A program made the position numbers and the translations under genes. A stretch of 64,000 bases of DNA from an uncultured Clostridia bacterium (GTDB lineage Bacteria > Bacillota > Clostridia > Lachnospirales > CAG-274), in assembly GCA_947624015.1 (NCBI GenBank), contig CANQIA010000004.1, forward strand, positions 60,737 to 124,736, read 5' to 3'. The notes below the pieces were generated by a model. The model had not been told where the DNA came from and did no database searches. It saw only the letters and a program-made list of their open reading frames with translations. This document shows, one piece after another, positions 7,648 to 16,080 of the stretch (position 1 is the first letter of the stretch; each line of letters starts with the position of its first letter).

Positions 7648-7694
7648 AGGATATAACCAAAGCTCTACATTTAAGCCTTATGACAAAAAAATAA

Positions 7695-7780
7695 CGCAGG
7701 GGGTGGGATTCGAACCCACGGTCCCTTTCGAGATCACCGGTTTTCAAGACCGGCTCCTTAAACCGCTCGGACACCCCTGC
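7695..7780 (-). tRNA. tRNA-Ser (anticodon TGA)
   Basis: An 86-nt minus-strand cloverleaf with acceptor GCAGGGG and discriminator G. The anticodon arm is CCGGT-CTTGAAA-ACCGG, with a long variable arm and a GTGGGTTCGAATCCCAC T-arm. It reads UCA and neighbouring UCN codons. CCA is not encoded. It is the first gene of the two-tRNA unit. Confidence 0.93.
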
Positions 7781-7815
7781 ATAATATATGACCAATCGGT
7801 CAATCAACAAAATAT

Positions 7816-7844
7816 ATATTACAATATATTTAGTCCAATGTCAA
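7816..7844 (-). promoter_or_regulatory. Promoter of the tRNA-Ser pair
   Basis: Minus-strand TTGACA (7839-7844), a 17-bp spacer, TAATAT (7816-7821). A short inverted repeat TGACC/GGTCA lies in the leader between the promoter and the first tRNA. Confidence 0.85.
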
Positions 7845-7921
7845 GACTTTTTTTTAAAATGTAGATTTTTTTTAGACTTTGTGGTAACATAAATATAGGT
7901 CTAAAATCAACGGAGGGAATT

Positions 7922-9127
7922 ATGAAGGATAAAATAATAGAACGCTTTAAAACACTTATACGATTTGACACTACATCAGATCCCGAAAGCTCATCATATC
8001 CGTCTACGGAGGCTCAGAACTTATTTGCCGAGGTCATTGCAGGCGAGCTTATGAAAATCGGTCTTAAGGATATAGGCATAGATCAATACGGTTATGTAAC
8101 AGGCACATTGCCCGGAAACACAGACGGACCTGTAATAGGTTTTATAGCCCATATGGACACAAGTCCCGATTGCTGCGGCTATGGCATAACTCCCGTCATT
8201 ACAGAGAACTATGACGGCAAAGCTATCGAGAGGAAAGGGCCTTGCCTTTCCCCGGATGAATTTCCCGAGCTTAAGCAATATACAGGCAAGACTATAATAT
8301 GTTCAGACGGCACAACACTGTTGGGCGCAGACGACAAAGCGGGATGTACCGAAATTATAACGGCTCTTGAATATCTTACAGCACATCCCGAAATAAAACA
8401 TACTACCATTAAAGCAGCCTTTACGCCTGATGAAGAAATAGGCGCAGGCGTTGATCATTTTAATGTGGATAAATTCGGCTGTGATTTTGCATATACCGTT
8501 GACGGCGGCGTCATAGGAGAAATAAGCTACGAAAACTTCAATGCCGCAAGGGCTAAAATAGATATCAAAGGAAAAAGCGTACATCCGGGAAATGCCAAGG
8601 ATGTTATGATAAACGCAGGACTTATAGCCTGCGAGCTGAATTCAATGCTGCCCGAAAACGAGATACCGTCTGCAACGTCAGACTATGAGGGCTTTTATCA
8701 TCTTACCAAAATAAGCGGTAATGTTGAAAATGCTCATATGGACTATATCATAAGGGATTTTGACAAAAATAATTTTGAAATTAGAAAAAATATTATCGAA
8801 AGTATCGTAAGCACATTGAACAGAAAATACGGCGCAAATACCATAAGCCTTAATATGTACGATGAGTATTACAATATGGCTGATATTATAAAGAAAAATG
8901 AGTATGTAACAAAAAGAGCTGTGGACTCCATTAATAAAGCGGGTATAAAACCCCTTATCGAGCCTATAAGAGGCGGTACAGACGGTGCAAGGCTTTCATT
9001 TATGGGACTGCCCTGCCCCAATATTTTCACGGGAGGACACAACTTCCACGGTCCTTATGAATTTATATGCGCAGAATCTATGGAAAAAGCGGTTGAGGTA
9101 ATTATAAATATAGCGTCGGAGCAATAA
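7922..9127 (+). CDS. pepT: Peptidase T (tripeptide aminopeptidase)
   Basis: Cytoplasmic M20B zinc aminopeptidase releasing N-terminal residues from tripeptides, the last step of peptide use. Metal and catalytic residues are visible: AHMDTSPD (His77, Asp79), LGADDKAG (bridging Asp), TPDEEIGAG (catalytic Glu and metal Glu) and the C-terminal TGGHNFHGPYE with the last metal His. RGGTDGARL is the usual substrate-side motif. The 401-residue length is normal. The start is set by GGAGGG a few bases upstream. It is a single gene, convergent with tsf through a shared hairpin. Confidence 0.95.
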   Translation: MKDKIIERFKTLIRFDTTSDPESSSYPSTEAQNLFAEVIAGELMKIGLKDIGIDQYGYVTGTLPGNTDGPVIGFIAHMDTSPDCCGYGITPVITENYDGKAIERKGPCLSPDEFPELKQYTGKTIICSDGTTLLGADDKAGCTEIITALEYLTAHPEIKHTTIKAAFTPDEEIGAGVDHFNVDKFGCDFAYTVDGGVIGEISYENFNAARAKIDIKGKSVHPGNAKDVMINAGLIACELNSMLPENEIPSATSDYEGFYHLTKISGNVENAHMDYIIRDFDKNNFEIRKNIIESIVSTLNRKYGANTISLNMYDEYYNMADIIKKNEYVTKRAVDSINKAGIKPLIEPIRGGTDGARLSFMGLPCPNIFTGGHNFHGPYEFICAESMEKAVEVIINIASEQ

Positions 9128-9132
9128 AAAAC

Positions 9133-9160
9133 GGCTGTGTGCAAATATTTGCGCACAGCC
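9133..9160. terminator. Bidirectional terminator between pepT and tsf
   Basis: GGCTGTG pairs with CACAGCC and GCAAAT with ATTTGC, with one T/G mismatch between the two helices. An A-run on the left and TCTTTT on the right let it work for both converging genes. Confidence 0.85.
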
Positions 9161-9168
9161 TCTTTTAA

Positions 9169-10101
9169 TTACTGCATAGCCTTTGCTACTTCCTCTGCAA
9201 AGTTCTCATTTTTCTTTTCGATACCTTCGCCTGTTTCAAATCTTATAAAGCTCTTAACGGTTACATCGGTACCGATCTCCTTTGAAACTTCCTTAAGATA
9301 CTGTCCAACAGAGATCTTGTCGCCTAAAACATATTCCTGCTCTAACAGACAGAAATCCTTTAATTCCTTATTAAGCTTGCCTGTAAGCATTTTTTCGAGA
9401 ATATTCTCCGGCTTGTTGGCATTCTTGGGATCATTCTTTGCCTGCTCCATAAGAACTTCCTTCTCATGAGCAATGAAATCCTCGGGAACATCGCTTGTAG
9501 CAACAAACTTAGGATTCATTGAAGCGATCTGCATGGCAATATTTTTGCCTGCTGTAAATACGGCGTCGTCCTTTGACTGTGTAGCCATTTCCACAAGAAC
9601 GGCTATCTTACCGCCTGCATGGATATATGATACAAGATAGCTGTTGCCATCGTTTACGACCTTTGCAAATCTTCTGATATTAAGGTTCTCGCCGATAACG
9701 GATATCTTCTCGGTCAAAGCGTCTTTAACCGTCTTATCTCCATCCTCGACCCACTTTTCTGTAAACAATTCCTCAACATCCTTGGCATCTGAACCTGATA
9801 CCTGAACAGCTACATTATTTACAAATGTCTTGAATAAGTCATTCTTTGCAACAAAGTCAGTCTCGCTGTTTACCTCTACAACAACGCCAACTGAATTGTC
9901 CTCTGTAATATAAGCGTAGCTTATACCCTCGGCAGCGATCCTTCCAGCCTTCTTAGCGGCATTGGCAAGACCTTGCTTTCTTAAGACTTCAATAGCCTCC
10001 TCGATATTACCGTCAGTTTCAACAAGAGCATTCTTGCAAGCGCTCATGCCTACACCTGTTAATTCTCTTAATTCCTTGATCATAGCAGCCGTAACAGCCA
10101 T
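9169..10101 (-). CDS. tsf: Translation elongation factor Ts
   Basis: Guanine-nucleotide exchange factor that recycles EF-Tu from GDP to GTP form. The N-terminal UBA-like domain with the signature IKELRELTGVGMSACKNAL (residues 8-26) is followed by the TDFVAKND motif near 80-87 that inserts next to the EF-Tu Mg2+ site. After that come the core subdomains and a C-terminal module with the usual EQEYV region. At 310 residues it is a normal long EF-Ts. AGGAGG precedes the start. It is downstream of rpsB with an attenuator-like hairpin in the 82-bp gap. Confidence 0.97.
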   Translation of the reverse strand: MAVTAAMIKELRELTGVGMSACKNALVETDGNIEEAIEVLRKQGLANAAKKAGRIAAEGISYAYITEDNSVGVVVEVNSETDFVAKNDLFKTFVNNVAVQVSGSDAKDVEELFTEKWVEDGDKTVKDALTEKISVIGENLNIRRFAKVVNDGNSYLVSYIHAGGKIAVLVEMATQSKDDAVFTAGKNIAMQIASMNPKFVATSDVPEDFIAHEKEVLMEQAKNDPKNANKPENILEKMLTGKLNKELKDFCLLEQEYVLGDKISVGQYLKEVSKEIGTDVTVKSFIRFETGEGIEKKNENFAEEVAKAMQ

Positions 10102-10142
10102 ATTCGTTTCCTCCTATTATAAAATTAGTATTGTTAAAAGAA

Positions 10143-10168
10143 AGGCTTCAGCCTTGTGGCTAAAGCCT
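10143..10168 (-). terminator. Attenuator-like hairpin between rpsB and tsf
   Basis: On the minus strand AGGCTT-T-AGCC-ACAA-GGCT-G-AAGCCT forms a 10-pair stem with a T·G wobble, followed by TTTCTTTT. The interrupted T-run suggests partial termination, which would lower tsf relative to rpsB. Confidence 0.65.
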
Positions 10169-10183
10169 GATAAATGTCAAATA

Positions 10184-10930
10184 TTATTCCTCAACTGCTT
10201 CAGCTTCCGGAACTTCCTCAACCGTTTCCTCGGCAGGAGCATTCTGCTCGCCCTGCTTAGACTCGATAACAGCGTCTGCAATTCTGCCTGCGATCAGCTT
10301 TACGGCTCTTATTGCATCGTCGTTACCCGGTATAACATAATCTACTTCTTCGGGATCACAGTTGGTATCTACTATGGCTACAATAGGTATATCCAGATTG
10401 TGAGCTTCCTGAACTGCGATCTTTTCCTTTCTTGGATCGACTATGAAAAGGCAGTCGGGAATTCTTGTCATTTCCTTAATACCGCCAATGTTCTTGTCAA
10501 GCTTTTCCTTTTCATGCATAAGCTTGGCAACTTCCTTCTTGGGAAGCAGATCCATTGTGCCGTCCTCGATCATAGCGTCAAGTTCCTTAAGTCTCTTTAT
10601 TCTTGTCTTGACCGTTGAGAAGTTTGTAAGCATACCGCCTAACCATCTCTCATTTACATAATACATACCGCATCTCTGAGCCTCTTCCTTAATAGAGTCC
10701 TGAGCCTGCTTCTTGGTACCTACGAAAAGGACTTCGCCGCCGTCTGCAACTATATCTGCAACAGCCTTGTATGCCTCTTCCACCTTCTTAACAGTCTTCT
10801 GAAGATCAATGATATAAATACCATTTCTTTCGGCAAAAATATACTCCGCCATTTTGGGGTTCCATCTTCTTGTCTGATGACCGAAGTGAACGCCTGCTTC
10901 AAGTAACTGCTTCATTGAAATAACACCCAT
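10184..10930 (-). CDS. rpsB: 30S ribosomal protein S2
   Basis: Small-subunit ribosomal protein that binds late near 16S helices and is needed for S1 association in bacteria that have it. The sequence is canonical: [20 protein letters not shown] at residues 6-25, a GTKKQAQ segment near 76-82, the [10 protein letters not shown] motif near 95-104 and PDCLFIVDP near 157-165. The 248 residues include an acidic C-terminal tail, [22 protein letters not shown] precedes the ATG at 10930. It is the first gene of rpsB-tsf, behind a 5' leader with nested hairpins. Confidence 0.97.
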   Translation of the reverse strand: MGVISMKQLLEAGVHFGHQTRRWNPKMAEYIFAERNGIYIIDLQKTVKKVEEAYKAVADIVADGGEVLFVGTKKQAQDSIKEEAQRCGMYYVNERWLGGMLTNFSTVKTRIKRLKELDAMIEDGTMDLLPKKEVAKLMHEKEKLDKNIGGIKEMTRIPDCLFIVDPRKEKIAVQEAHNLDIPIVAIVDTNCDPEEVDYVIPGNDDAIRAVKLIAGRIADAVIESKQGEQNAPAEETVEEVPEAEAVEE

Positions 10931-10963
10931 TATTTCGTCCTCCTTATATTTTGGTTTTTCCTC

Positions 10964-11023
10964 TATGGATCTACGACAAGAAACACAGTGCCTGTGCCAC
11001 CCTTCTTACCAAATCAATCCATA
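10964..11023 (-). promoter_or_regulatory. Structured 5' leader of rpsB (candidate autoregulatory RNA)
   Basis: In the leader TATGGAT (11017-11023 on the transcript's 5' side) pairs with ATCCATA (10964-10970). Inside, AAGAA pairs with TTCTT (10978-10982 with 11003-11007) and CACAG pairs with CTGTG (10984-10988 with 10992-10996) around a 3-nt loop. The result is three stacked helices between the transcription start and the ribosome binding site. Ribosomal protein leaders often act as binding sites for feedback; S2 autoregulation is known in other bacteria. That this element does so is inference. Confidence 0.55.
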
Positions 11024-11044
11024 TGTGTTTTAACAACAGTTGAT

Positions 11045-11073
11045 ATTATACCATATAATTTGCCAATATGCAA
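11045..11073 (-). promoter_or_regulatory. Promoter of rpsB-tsf
   Basis: Minus-strand TTGCAT (11068-11073), a 17-bp spacer, and a perfect TATAAT (11045-11050). The same TTGCAT -35 box recurs at three other promoters in the window. Confidence 0.85.
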
Positions 11074-11287
11074 GAGTTTTATTAATTTTTTATATGCATC
11101 GGCGTTTTATCACTTATATTTTTATATACTAATTATTCATGGCATATATCGTAACGCAACAATGTATTAAATAAATAAGTAGGATCGTAACATATTGTAA
11201 ATAAGAAAAAACAGCCGACAGTACAGACTATCGGCTGTTTAAAGATTTTTTTACCTGATAAGGCGCCGTATCTCCGATGTAGGTCAT
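11074..11287. other. Intergenic spacer with one terminator
   Basis: This holds the terminator at 11201-11238 and otherwise A/T-rich sequence. I see no gene, RNA gene or further promoter in it. Confidence 0.6.
11201..11238 (-). terminator. Terminator after the DUF1292 gene
   Basis: ACAGCCGA (11211-11218) pairs with TCGGCTGT (11231-11238). On the minus strand a TTTTTTCTTATTT tract follows. It ends the GH28-DUF1292 transcript. The same ACAGCCGA arm is used in the degV terminator. Confidence 0.88.
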
Positions 11288-11533
11288 TTATTGAAGGCTT
11301 TTAAGAAATATATCAAACACCTTTGCTATAACCTCGTCATTGAGCACATCGCTGTAGGTTGCGCTTTTACCGTCGTCATTGACGGTCTGCTCCATTATAA
11401 TTACCTCATCGGAGTCCCCTTGGGTCATAACAACATAGCTATGCCCCTCATATTCAATAGTGTCAAGATATTCCAGTTGGATCCCATTGCCCTTTTCGTC
11501 GCTCAATACGATAATATTTTCTTCGGGTATCAC
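11288..11533 (-). CDS. DUF1292 family small protein
   Basis: An acidic protein of 81 residues resembling the DUF1292 (YrzB) family: I-V-L-x-D-E-x-G near the start, then the family's core strand motif FEYLDTIEYEG-like (here LEYLDTIEYEGHSYVVM) and a C-terminal helix VFDIFLKSLQ. Function is unknown; members are small, acidic, cytoplasmic proteins. The start is taken as GTG 11533 because GAGG lies 7 nt upstream. The ATG at 11551 overlaps the GH28 stop as TAATG but has no binding site. It is odd to find it as the tail gene of a pectin operon, since YrzB-like genes usually sit with yrzL/ruvX. Confidence 0.8.
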   Translation of the reverse strand: MIPEENIIVLSDEKGNGIQLEYLDTIEYEGHSYVVMTQGDSDEVIIMEQTVNDDGKSATYSDVLNDEVIAKVFDIFLKSLQ

Positions 11534-11550
11534 AGAATCACCTCGTTGCA

Positions 11551-12897
11551 TTATTTTATAACGCAGTTTTTAACATTGGTCTGCTTGACCATTTCAGAAT
11601 CTGACTTATTGTTTTTGTTGATACAGTTTGTGAAGGTCATATCCTCACTATTTTCGATCTCAAATGCGGGACCGTTTACGCCGACTACTGTCACATTGTT
11701 GAACCTTATGCCTCTTGTGTTGCACATAAAGAAGCCCTTTTCCTTTACTTCTTCAGCGCCTACAAGCATAGCCGGGATACCGGGAACGGCATTCTTTGCG
11801 ATCTCTATATATACATTTTCAAATGTACAATCCTCTACATACATTTCGGCAAGACCGTAGAAATAACCTGCCGCCGCATTTACGTTCTTACAGGTCATAT
11901 TTGCAAAATGAAGGCGTCTGAAAGCAGGCGTGTCCTCGGTAACGGGAGCAGGATTTTTATCGCAGGTCTCAGGATCCATACCTCTTGGACCCCACATATA
12001 GTAAAGGTTTGCAATAAAAGGACAAAGTACGTTTTCCATAATAACATTATCAACTCTTATATCCTCTACTACGCCGCCTCTAAAACGTCTTGACTTAAGC
12101 CTTATACCTCTGTCGGTATTTTCGAAAACACAGTTTGATATAGTTACATTTACAATATCTCCGCTCATTTCAGAACCCAGTACAACACCGCCGTGACCGT
12201 GTACCATTGTACAGTTATTTATGGTTATATTCTTACAGGGTATTTTTTCTTCTGTATCCTCGGTACCTGCCTTTATAGCTATACAGTCATCGCCTACATC
12301 TATGTGGCAGTTGCTGATATGTATATTCGTACAGGACTCGGGGTCGATGCCGTCTGTATTGGGCGAATCGTAAGGATTCTTTATTGTTACGTTATCGATA
12401 GTGATATTGTCGCAAAGTATTGTATTTATGGTCCAGCTTGGGGAATTTTTAAGTGTGACCCCTTGAATAAGCACATTTTTGCACTCATAAGGCGCTATCA
12501 TCTTCGGTCTGGGATACTTATTTTCCTTAGCCCTGAATATATCCCACCAAAACTGTCCTTGACCGTCAAGAGTACCTCTGCCTGTAATAGAGATATTTTC
12601 TTCGTTATAGGCATTTATAAGTGAAGCATAGCAATCTCTCTTTACACCTTCCCAGCGAGAATTTACTACGGGATATTCATTCAGATCATTGGAGAAAAGC
12701 AGAGTTGCTCCTCCCTCTACATTCAATTCAATATTGCTCTTTAAAAATATGGGACCTGTCAGATATGTACCGGCAGGAACATAAACCGTACCGCCGCCTG
12801 AAGCAGCGCATTTTTCAACGGCATCGGAGATCGCCTTTGTACACAAAGTCTTTCCGTCGCCTACTGCACCGCAATCCAATATATTGATAATTGCCAT
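11551..12897 (-). CDS. Glycoside hydrolase family 28 (polygalacturonase-like)
   Basis: A right-handed beta-helix enzyme that hydrolyses alpha-1,4 galacturonide (or rhamnogalacturonan) linkages. All four GH28 motifs are present: NTD at 180-182, the Asp pair GDD at 202-204, GHG at 234-236 and the RIK-type RLK at 266-268. The N-terminus MAIINILDCGAVGDGKT is the usual exo-type start and there is no signal peptide, so the enzyme should act on imported oligosaccharides in the cytoplasm. At 448 residues it is normal for exo-polygalacturonases. AAGGAGG precedes the ATG. It lies 82 bp after the hydrolase gene and overlaps the longest reading of the DUF1292 ORF. Confidence 0.93.
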   Translation of the reverse strand: MAIINILDCGAVGDGKTLCTKAISDAVEKCAASGGGTVYVPAGTYLTGPIFLKSNIELNVEGGATLLFSNDLNEYPVVNSRWEGVKRDCYASLINAYNEENISITGRGTLDGQGQFWWDIFRAKENKYPRPKMIAPYECKNVLIQGVTLKNSPSWTINTILCDNITIDNVTIKNPYDSPNTDGIDPESCTNIHISNCHIDVGDDCIAIKAGTEDTEEKIPCKNITINNCTMVHGHGGVVLGSEMSGDIVNVTISNCVFENTDRGIRLKSRRFRGGVVEDIRVDNVIMENVLCPFIANLYYMWGPRGMDPETCDKNPAPVTEDTPAFRRLHFANMTCKNVNAAAGYFYGLAEMYVEDCTFENVYIEIAKNAVPGIPAMLVGAEEVKEKGFFMCNTRGIRFNNVTVVGVNGPAFEIENSEDMTFTNCINKNNKSDSEMVKQTNVKNCVIK

Positions 12898-12979
12898 AAA
12901 ATTTTACCTCCTTATATTATTTAATAATATTTTAACATACATACAATATTTATTGCAACCTATTTTATATAAGTTTGTA

Positions 12980-13966
12980 CTAAATGTTCTCAAGTATTTT
13001 ACCGTACCACTGATGCATTCCGTCACATATTTCAAGCTTAAGCTTCTTTCCGAACAGTTCATAAGCCCTGTTGGCAATTTCAAGCTGCTCCATAGGACCA
13101 GCCGTACCTCTTATGCCGTTTAAGTGATCGTTATTTCCCGTTTCCATATATATATCCATAGGAGCTGCCATAGCAAGTATATCGCCCATATCCGCATACC
13201 TCCATAGACCCGGAATAAAATTACAGCCGCAACGATTTGAATAGATAAGAGTATCCTTAAAGCTATGGAAAAAGCCGCTTAAAAGTCCGAAGCTAAGTCT
13301 GTCATCCATAGCGCAAAGCCATAATGCGCAGTGGGCGCCGCCTGAAAAGCCGCAGCAGCCTATTGTTTCGTATTTATCCTTAATATTGTCTATAAGCATA
13401 CTCAGTTCCGTAAAATAAATGCCCTGCAAACACATTCCCATACTTATAAGAGCATTATTAACATCTGTACATTCCGCTCTTTTATCTTCGTATATGCCAA
13501 GCATCCTTTCTCCTGCCGGAAGAAGATCCGGAACATATACCGTGTAGCCCTTTTCGGACAGATCATATACATAGGTATAGTTGAACTTCTTTATTTCATC
13601 GTTAAAAATTTTGTCTGCACGACCCAAAAGTCCTTCCTTACCGTCGCTGCCGTGACCGTGAAGCGCAATTACAGCCTTTCCGTTGGAATTATGCGGTGTC
13701 ACGACATAATAAGGCATTTTAATATCAACAAGGGTATCCATAACGCATTTTTCAAGAATATAACGGTCAAATTCCTCCTTTGAGATCGTCTGCGCATCTC
13801 CCTCGGATCTTTCCATTTTATAAAGACCCAGAAGCTCAGCCATTATTTCCTGCATTTCGTCCTTCCATTTGTAGAAATCCTCCTCTGTACTGCCGCTGAA
13901 TCTGTATGGCGTGCATTTTTTAAGACTGTTTTCCACAAAATCATAGCCATTGTATTTATTATCCAT
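12980..13966 (-). CDS. Alpha/beta hydrolase (possible sugar esterase)
   Basis: A 328-residue cytoplasmic alpha/beta hydrolase of the dienelactone hydrolase/acetyl xylan esterase-like group. Seen are the oxyanion-side AVIALHGHGSDGKEG motif near 93-108, the nucleophile elbow GFSGG (Ser) near 205-209, an Asp in METGNNDHLNG and the His in CDGMHQWYG at the end. These form a complete Ser-Asp-His set. No signal peptide. Being next to GH28 and a sugar importer suggests removal of acetyl or methyl ester groups from imported pectin fragments (inference); the substrate cannot be read from the sequence. GGAGG lies upstream. A terminator separates it from the transporter genes. Confidence 0.8.
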   Translation of the reverse strand: MDNKYNGYDFVENSLKKCTPYRFSGSTEEDFYKWKDEMQEIMAELLGLYKMERSEGDAQTISKEEFDRYILEKCVMDTLVDIKMPYYVVTPHNSNGKAVIALHGHGSDGKEGLLGRADKIFNDEIKKFNYTYVYDLSEKGYTVYVPDLLPAGERMLGIYEDKRAECTDVNNALISMGMCLQGIYFTELSMLIDNIKDKYETIGCCGFSGGAHCALWLCAMDDRLSFGLLSGFFHSFKDTLIYSNRCGCNFIPGLWRYADMGDILAMAAPMDIYMETGNNDHLNGIRGTAGPMEQLEIANRAYELFGKKLKLEICDGMHQWYGKILENI

Positions 13967-14074
13967 ATTCCCACCTCCATATTTTTTCCCATGACCTGGT
14001 CGTAGGAAAATCGGTTGTTTTTAAATAATACTGATTGTTGTAAAGCAAAGATTTACTTTACCCTAACTATATCA

Positions 14075-14112
14075 CAAAAAAACAGCTTTCGCAACAGAAT
14101 TGCGAAAGCTGT
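14075..14112 (-). terminator. Terminator after the ABC permease genes
   Basis: ACAGCTTTCGCA (14082-14093) is a perfect 12-bp complement of TGCGAAAGCTGT (14101-14112) over a 7-nt loop. On the minus strand it is followed by a run of about seven T. Confidence 0.9.
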
Positions 14113-14137
14113 TTTTATTAAATATTAACTATGTATA

Positions 14138-15034
14138 TTATTCCTTAACAGCACCCATGGTTACACCTGTCATGAAGTACTTCTGGCAGAATGGGTAGAT
14201 AAACATAAACGGAACGATAGATACGATAACGGCTGCACTCTTAAGAGTGTTGACGTTGATCTTAGTACCTTGATCTGATTCCTGCTTATCCTGGAAAAGG
14301 TCTCTCAGCTTGTACTGGAAGTTGTACTTGCTTGATGACTTAATGTAAATTACATAGTGGAAATACTCAGACCATGCAGCTACGGCAAAGAATAAGCCGA
14401 TAGAAGCAAGAGCAGCCTTTGACAATGGGAGAACTATTTTTACAAATATACCCATTGGAGTACAACCGTCGATCTCAGCAGCTTCAAATAAGCTGGTGGG
14501 AATACCTTCAAAGAAACTTCTCATAAGTACCAGGTTGTAAACATTCATTGACATAGGAAGCATAACTGCCCAAAGGGAGTCAAGAAGACCTATGTTCTTC
14601 ATAACAAGGAATGTAGGGATAAGACCGCCGTTAAATATCATTGTGAAAAGAAGCATATAACTGAAGATCTTAACGCCCGGCATATCCTTCTGAATAAGAA
14701 CGTAAGCACCTAAAGTAGATATTAAAAGACCTAAGAAAGTGGTCATTATCGTTGTATAGATAGATATAAGGAATGGCTTATACAAACCGGGGTCTGTTAC
14801 TATTCTCTTATAAGCAATAGTGTTGAACCAAACTTCCTTACCTGTGTTAGGATCAAATCCCTTTGGTATAAGCTTAAGACCGTAAACCGTCTCATTTACC
14901 ATAGAGTCGCAGAAGATCTTAAAAATAGGGATGATCATAGCTGCCATCAAGAAAATGAAGAACAGCGTATTAAACACAACGAACCATGAACGAGGAGCGT
15001 ACTGAGGATTAATTAAGTTAAATTTCTTTTTCAT
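14138..15034 (-). CDS. Carbohydrate ABC transporter permease (LplC/YtcP type)
   Basis: Inner-membrane permease with six predicted membrane segments, beginning at the hydrophobic WFVVFNTLFFIFLMAAMIIP stretch. The EAA motif that contacts the ATPase is seen as EAAEIDGCTPMGIFVKIVLP near 195-214. The C-terminal PFCQKYFMTGVTMGAVKE ending is typical of the LplC/YtcP/YtfF-like subfamily, which imports oligosaccharides such as rhamnogalacturonan or oligogalacturonide fragments. The length of 298 is normal. It lies 18 bp after the LplB-type permease. No ATPase gene is present, so a shared MsmX/MsmK-type ATPase encoded elsewhere is expected. Confidence 0.92.
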   Translation of the reverse strand: MKKKFNLINPQYAPRSWFVVFNTLFFIFLMAAMIIPIFKIFCDSMVNETVYGLKLIPKGFDPNTGKEVWFNTIAYKRIVTDPGLYKPFLISIYTTIMTTFLGLLISTLGAYVLIQKDMPGVKIFSYMLLFTMIFNGGLIPTFLVMKNIGLLDSLWAVMLPMSMNVYNLVLMRSFFEGIPTSLFEAAEIDGCTPMGIFVKIVLPLSKAALASIGLFFAVAAWSEYFHYVIYIKSSSKYNFQYKLRDLFQDKQESDQGTKINVNTLKSAAVIVSIVPFMFIYPFCQKYFMTGVTMGAVKE

Positions 15035-15052
15035 ACTGCTTCACGCTCCTTT

Positions 15053-16042
15053 CTATACAATACCGTATCCTCTGATCTTCTTACTGATAATATCAGAAGC
15101 AGATACAAGGATAAGAGATACAACAGACTTGAACAAGCCGATAGCTGTTGAATAGCCGTAGTCGTTACCAACGATACCAACACGGTATGTATAAGTCTGG
15201 ATAACATCGGATACATCGTATACGAGTGAGTTGTAGAAAACGAAGACTGACTCGAATACGTTCATGATCTTTGCAAGATTAAGAATAAATACAACCAAAA
15301 TGGTGTTCATTATAGAAGGTATAGTTATGTACCATGTCTGCTTCATTCTGCCTGCACCGTCGATCTCGGCAGCCTCATATAAATCGGGGCTGATGCTTGA
15401 TAATGCAGCTAAGTAGATAATAGTACCCCAACCTGTTTCCTTCCATCTGTTCATTATATACCAAACAGTCGGCCATGCCTTACTCTCTGTAAGGAAGTCG
15501 ACAGGCTTATCAAGAATGCCAAGCTGTAAAAGAATAGCATTGATAAAACCTGTGTTGCTTGTATCAGCGCCTGTAGCGTCTGTACCTGCTGATAATATCA
15601 GCATGAAAATAGATGCTGCAACAACCCATGAAAGGAAGTGAGGAAGATAAAGTACAGTCTGTACTATCTTCTTGCCCCATGCATTCTGGATCTCATTGAT
15701 CAAAAGAGCAATAGCAACAGAACATACCATTGCAAGAACAAGGTTAATAAAGCTCAGCACGATAGTGTTCTTGAAAGCTGCATGGAACGGATCTGAGCTT
15801 AAAAGTCTTGTAAAGTTACCTAAGCCTATACTATAATCAGGACCGGTCCTAAGTGTTATCTGCTTTAACTTAAATGTTGAAAAAGCATATCTTATACCGA
15901 GCATAGGCCAATAATAGAATATAAGCAATACGATTGCAACAGGTATAAACATAAGATAGAAATATCTATACTTAAACATACGCTGTCCAACGCTTGGCTT
16001 TTTAACTATAACATGGTCAAAATTGTCATTATTGTTTGCCAT
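15053..16042 (-). CDS. Carbohydrate ABC transporter permease (LplB/YtpP type)
   Basis: Partner permease with an N-terminal cytoplasmic arm, a first membrane segment YFYLMFIPVAIVLLIFYYWP and an EAA loop EAAEIDGAGRMKQTWYITIP near 222-241. The ending SDIISKKIRGYGIV is diagnostic of LplB-like proteins. It is 329 residues long. It sits between the binding-protein gene and the second permease, with gaps of 38 and 18 bp, so the three form one transcription unit. The substrate is inferred from neighbours to be a pectin oligosaccharide. Confidence 0.92.
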   Translation of the reverse strand: MANNNDNFDHVIVKKPSVGQRMFKYRYFYLMFIPVAIVLLIFYYWPMLGIRYAFSTFKLKQITLRTGPDYSIGLGNFTRLLSSDPFHAAFKNTIVLSFINLVLAMVCSVAIALLINEIQNAWGKKIVQTVLYLPHFLSWVVAASIFMLILSAGTDATGADTSNTGFINAILLQLGILDKPVDFLTESKAWPTVWYIMNRWKETGWGTIIYLAALSSISPDLYEAAEIDGAGRMKQTWYITIPSIMNTILVVFILNLAKIMNVFESVFVFYNSLVYDVSDVIQTYTYRVGIVGNDYGYSTAIGLFKSVVSLILVSASDIISKKIRGYGIV

Positions 16043-16080
16043 TTTATAACCATCCTTTCTGATATTTATTTATTTAAGGA

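Noticed and set aside
7560..7780. tRNA-Ser genes as a phage or element attachment site
   Set aside because: No integrase, no direct repeat of the tRNA 3' end and ordinary housekeeping genes on both sides.
10990..11010. GGGTGGCAC in the rpsB leader, reminiscent of a T-box antiterminator
   Set aside because: The leader from the predicted start is too short for a T-box stem I, there is no following terminator, and the gene is not an aminoacyl-tRNA synthetase or amino acid gene.
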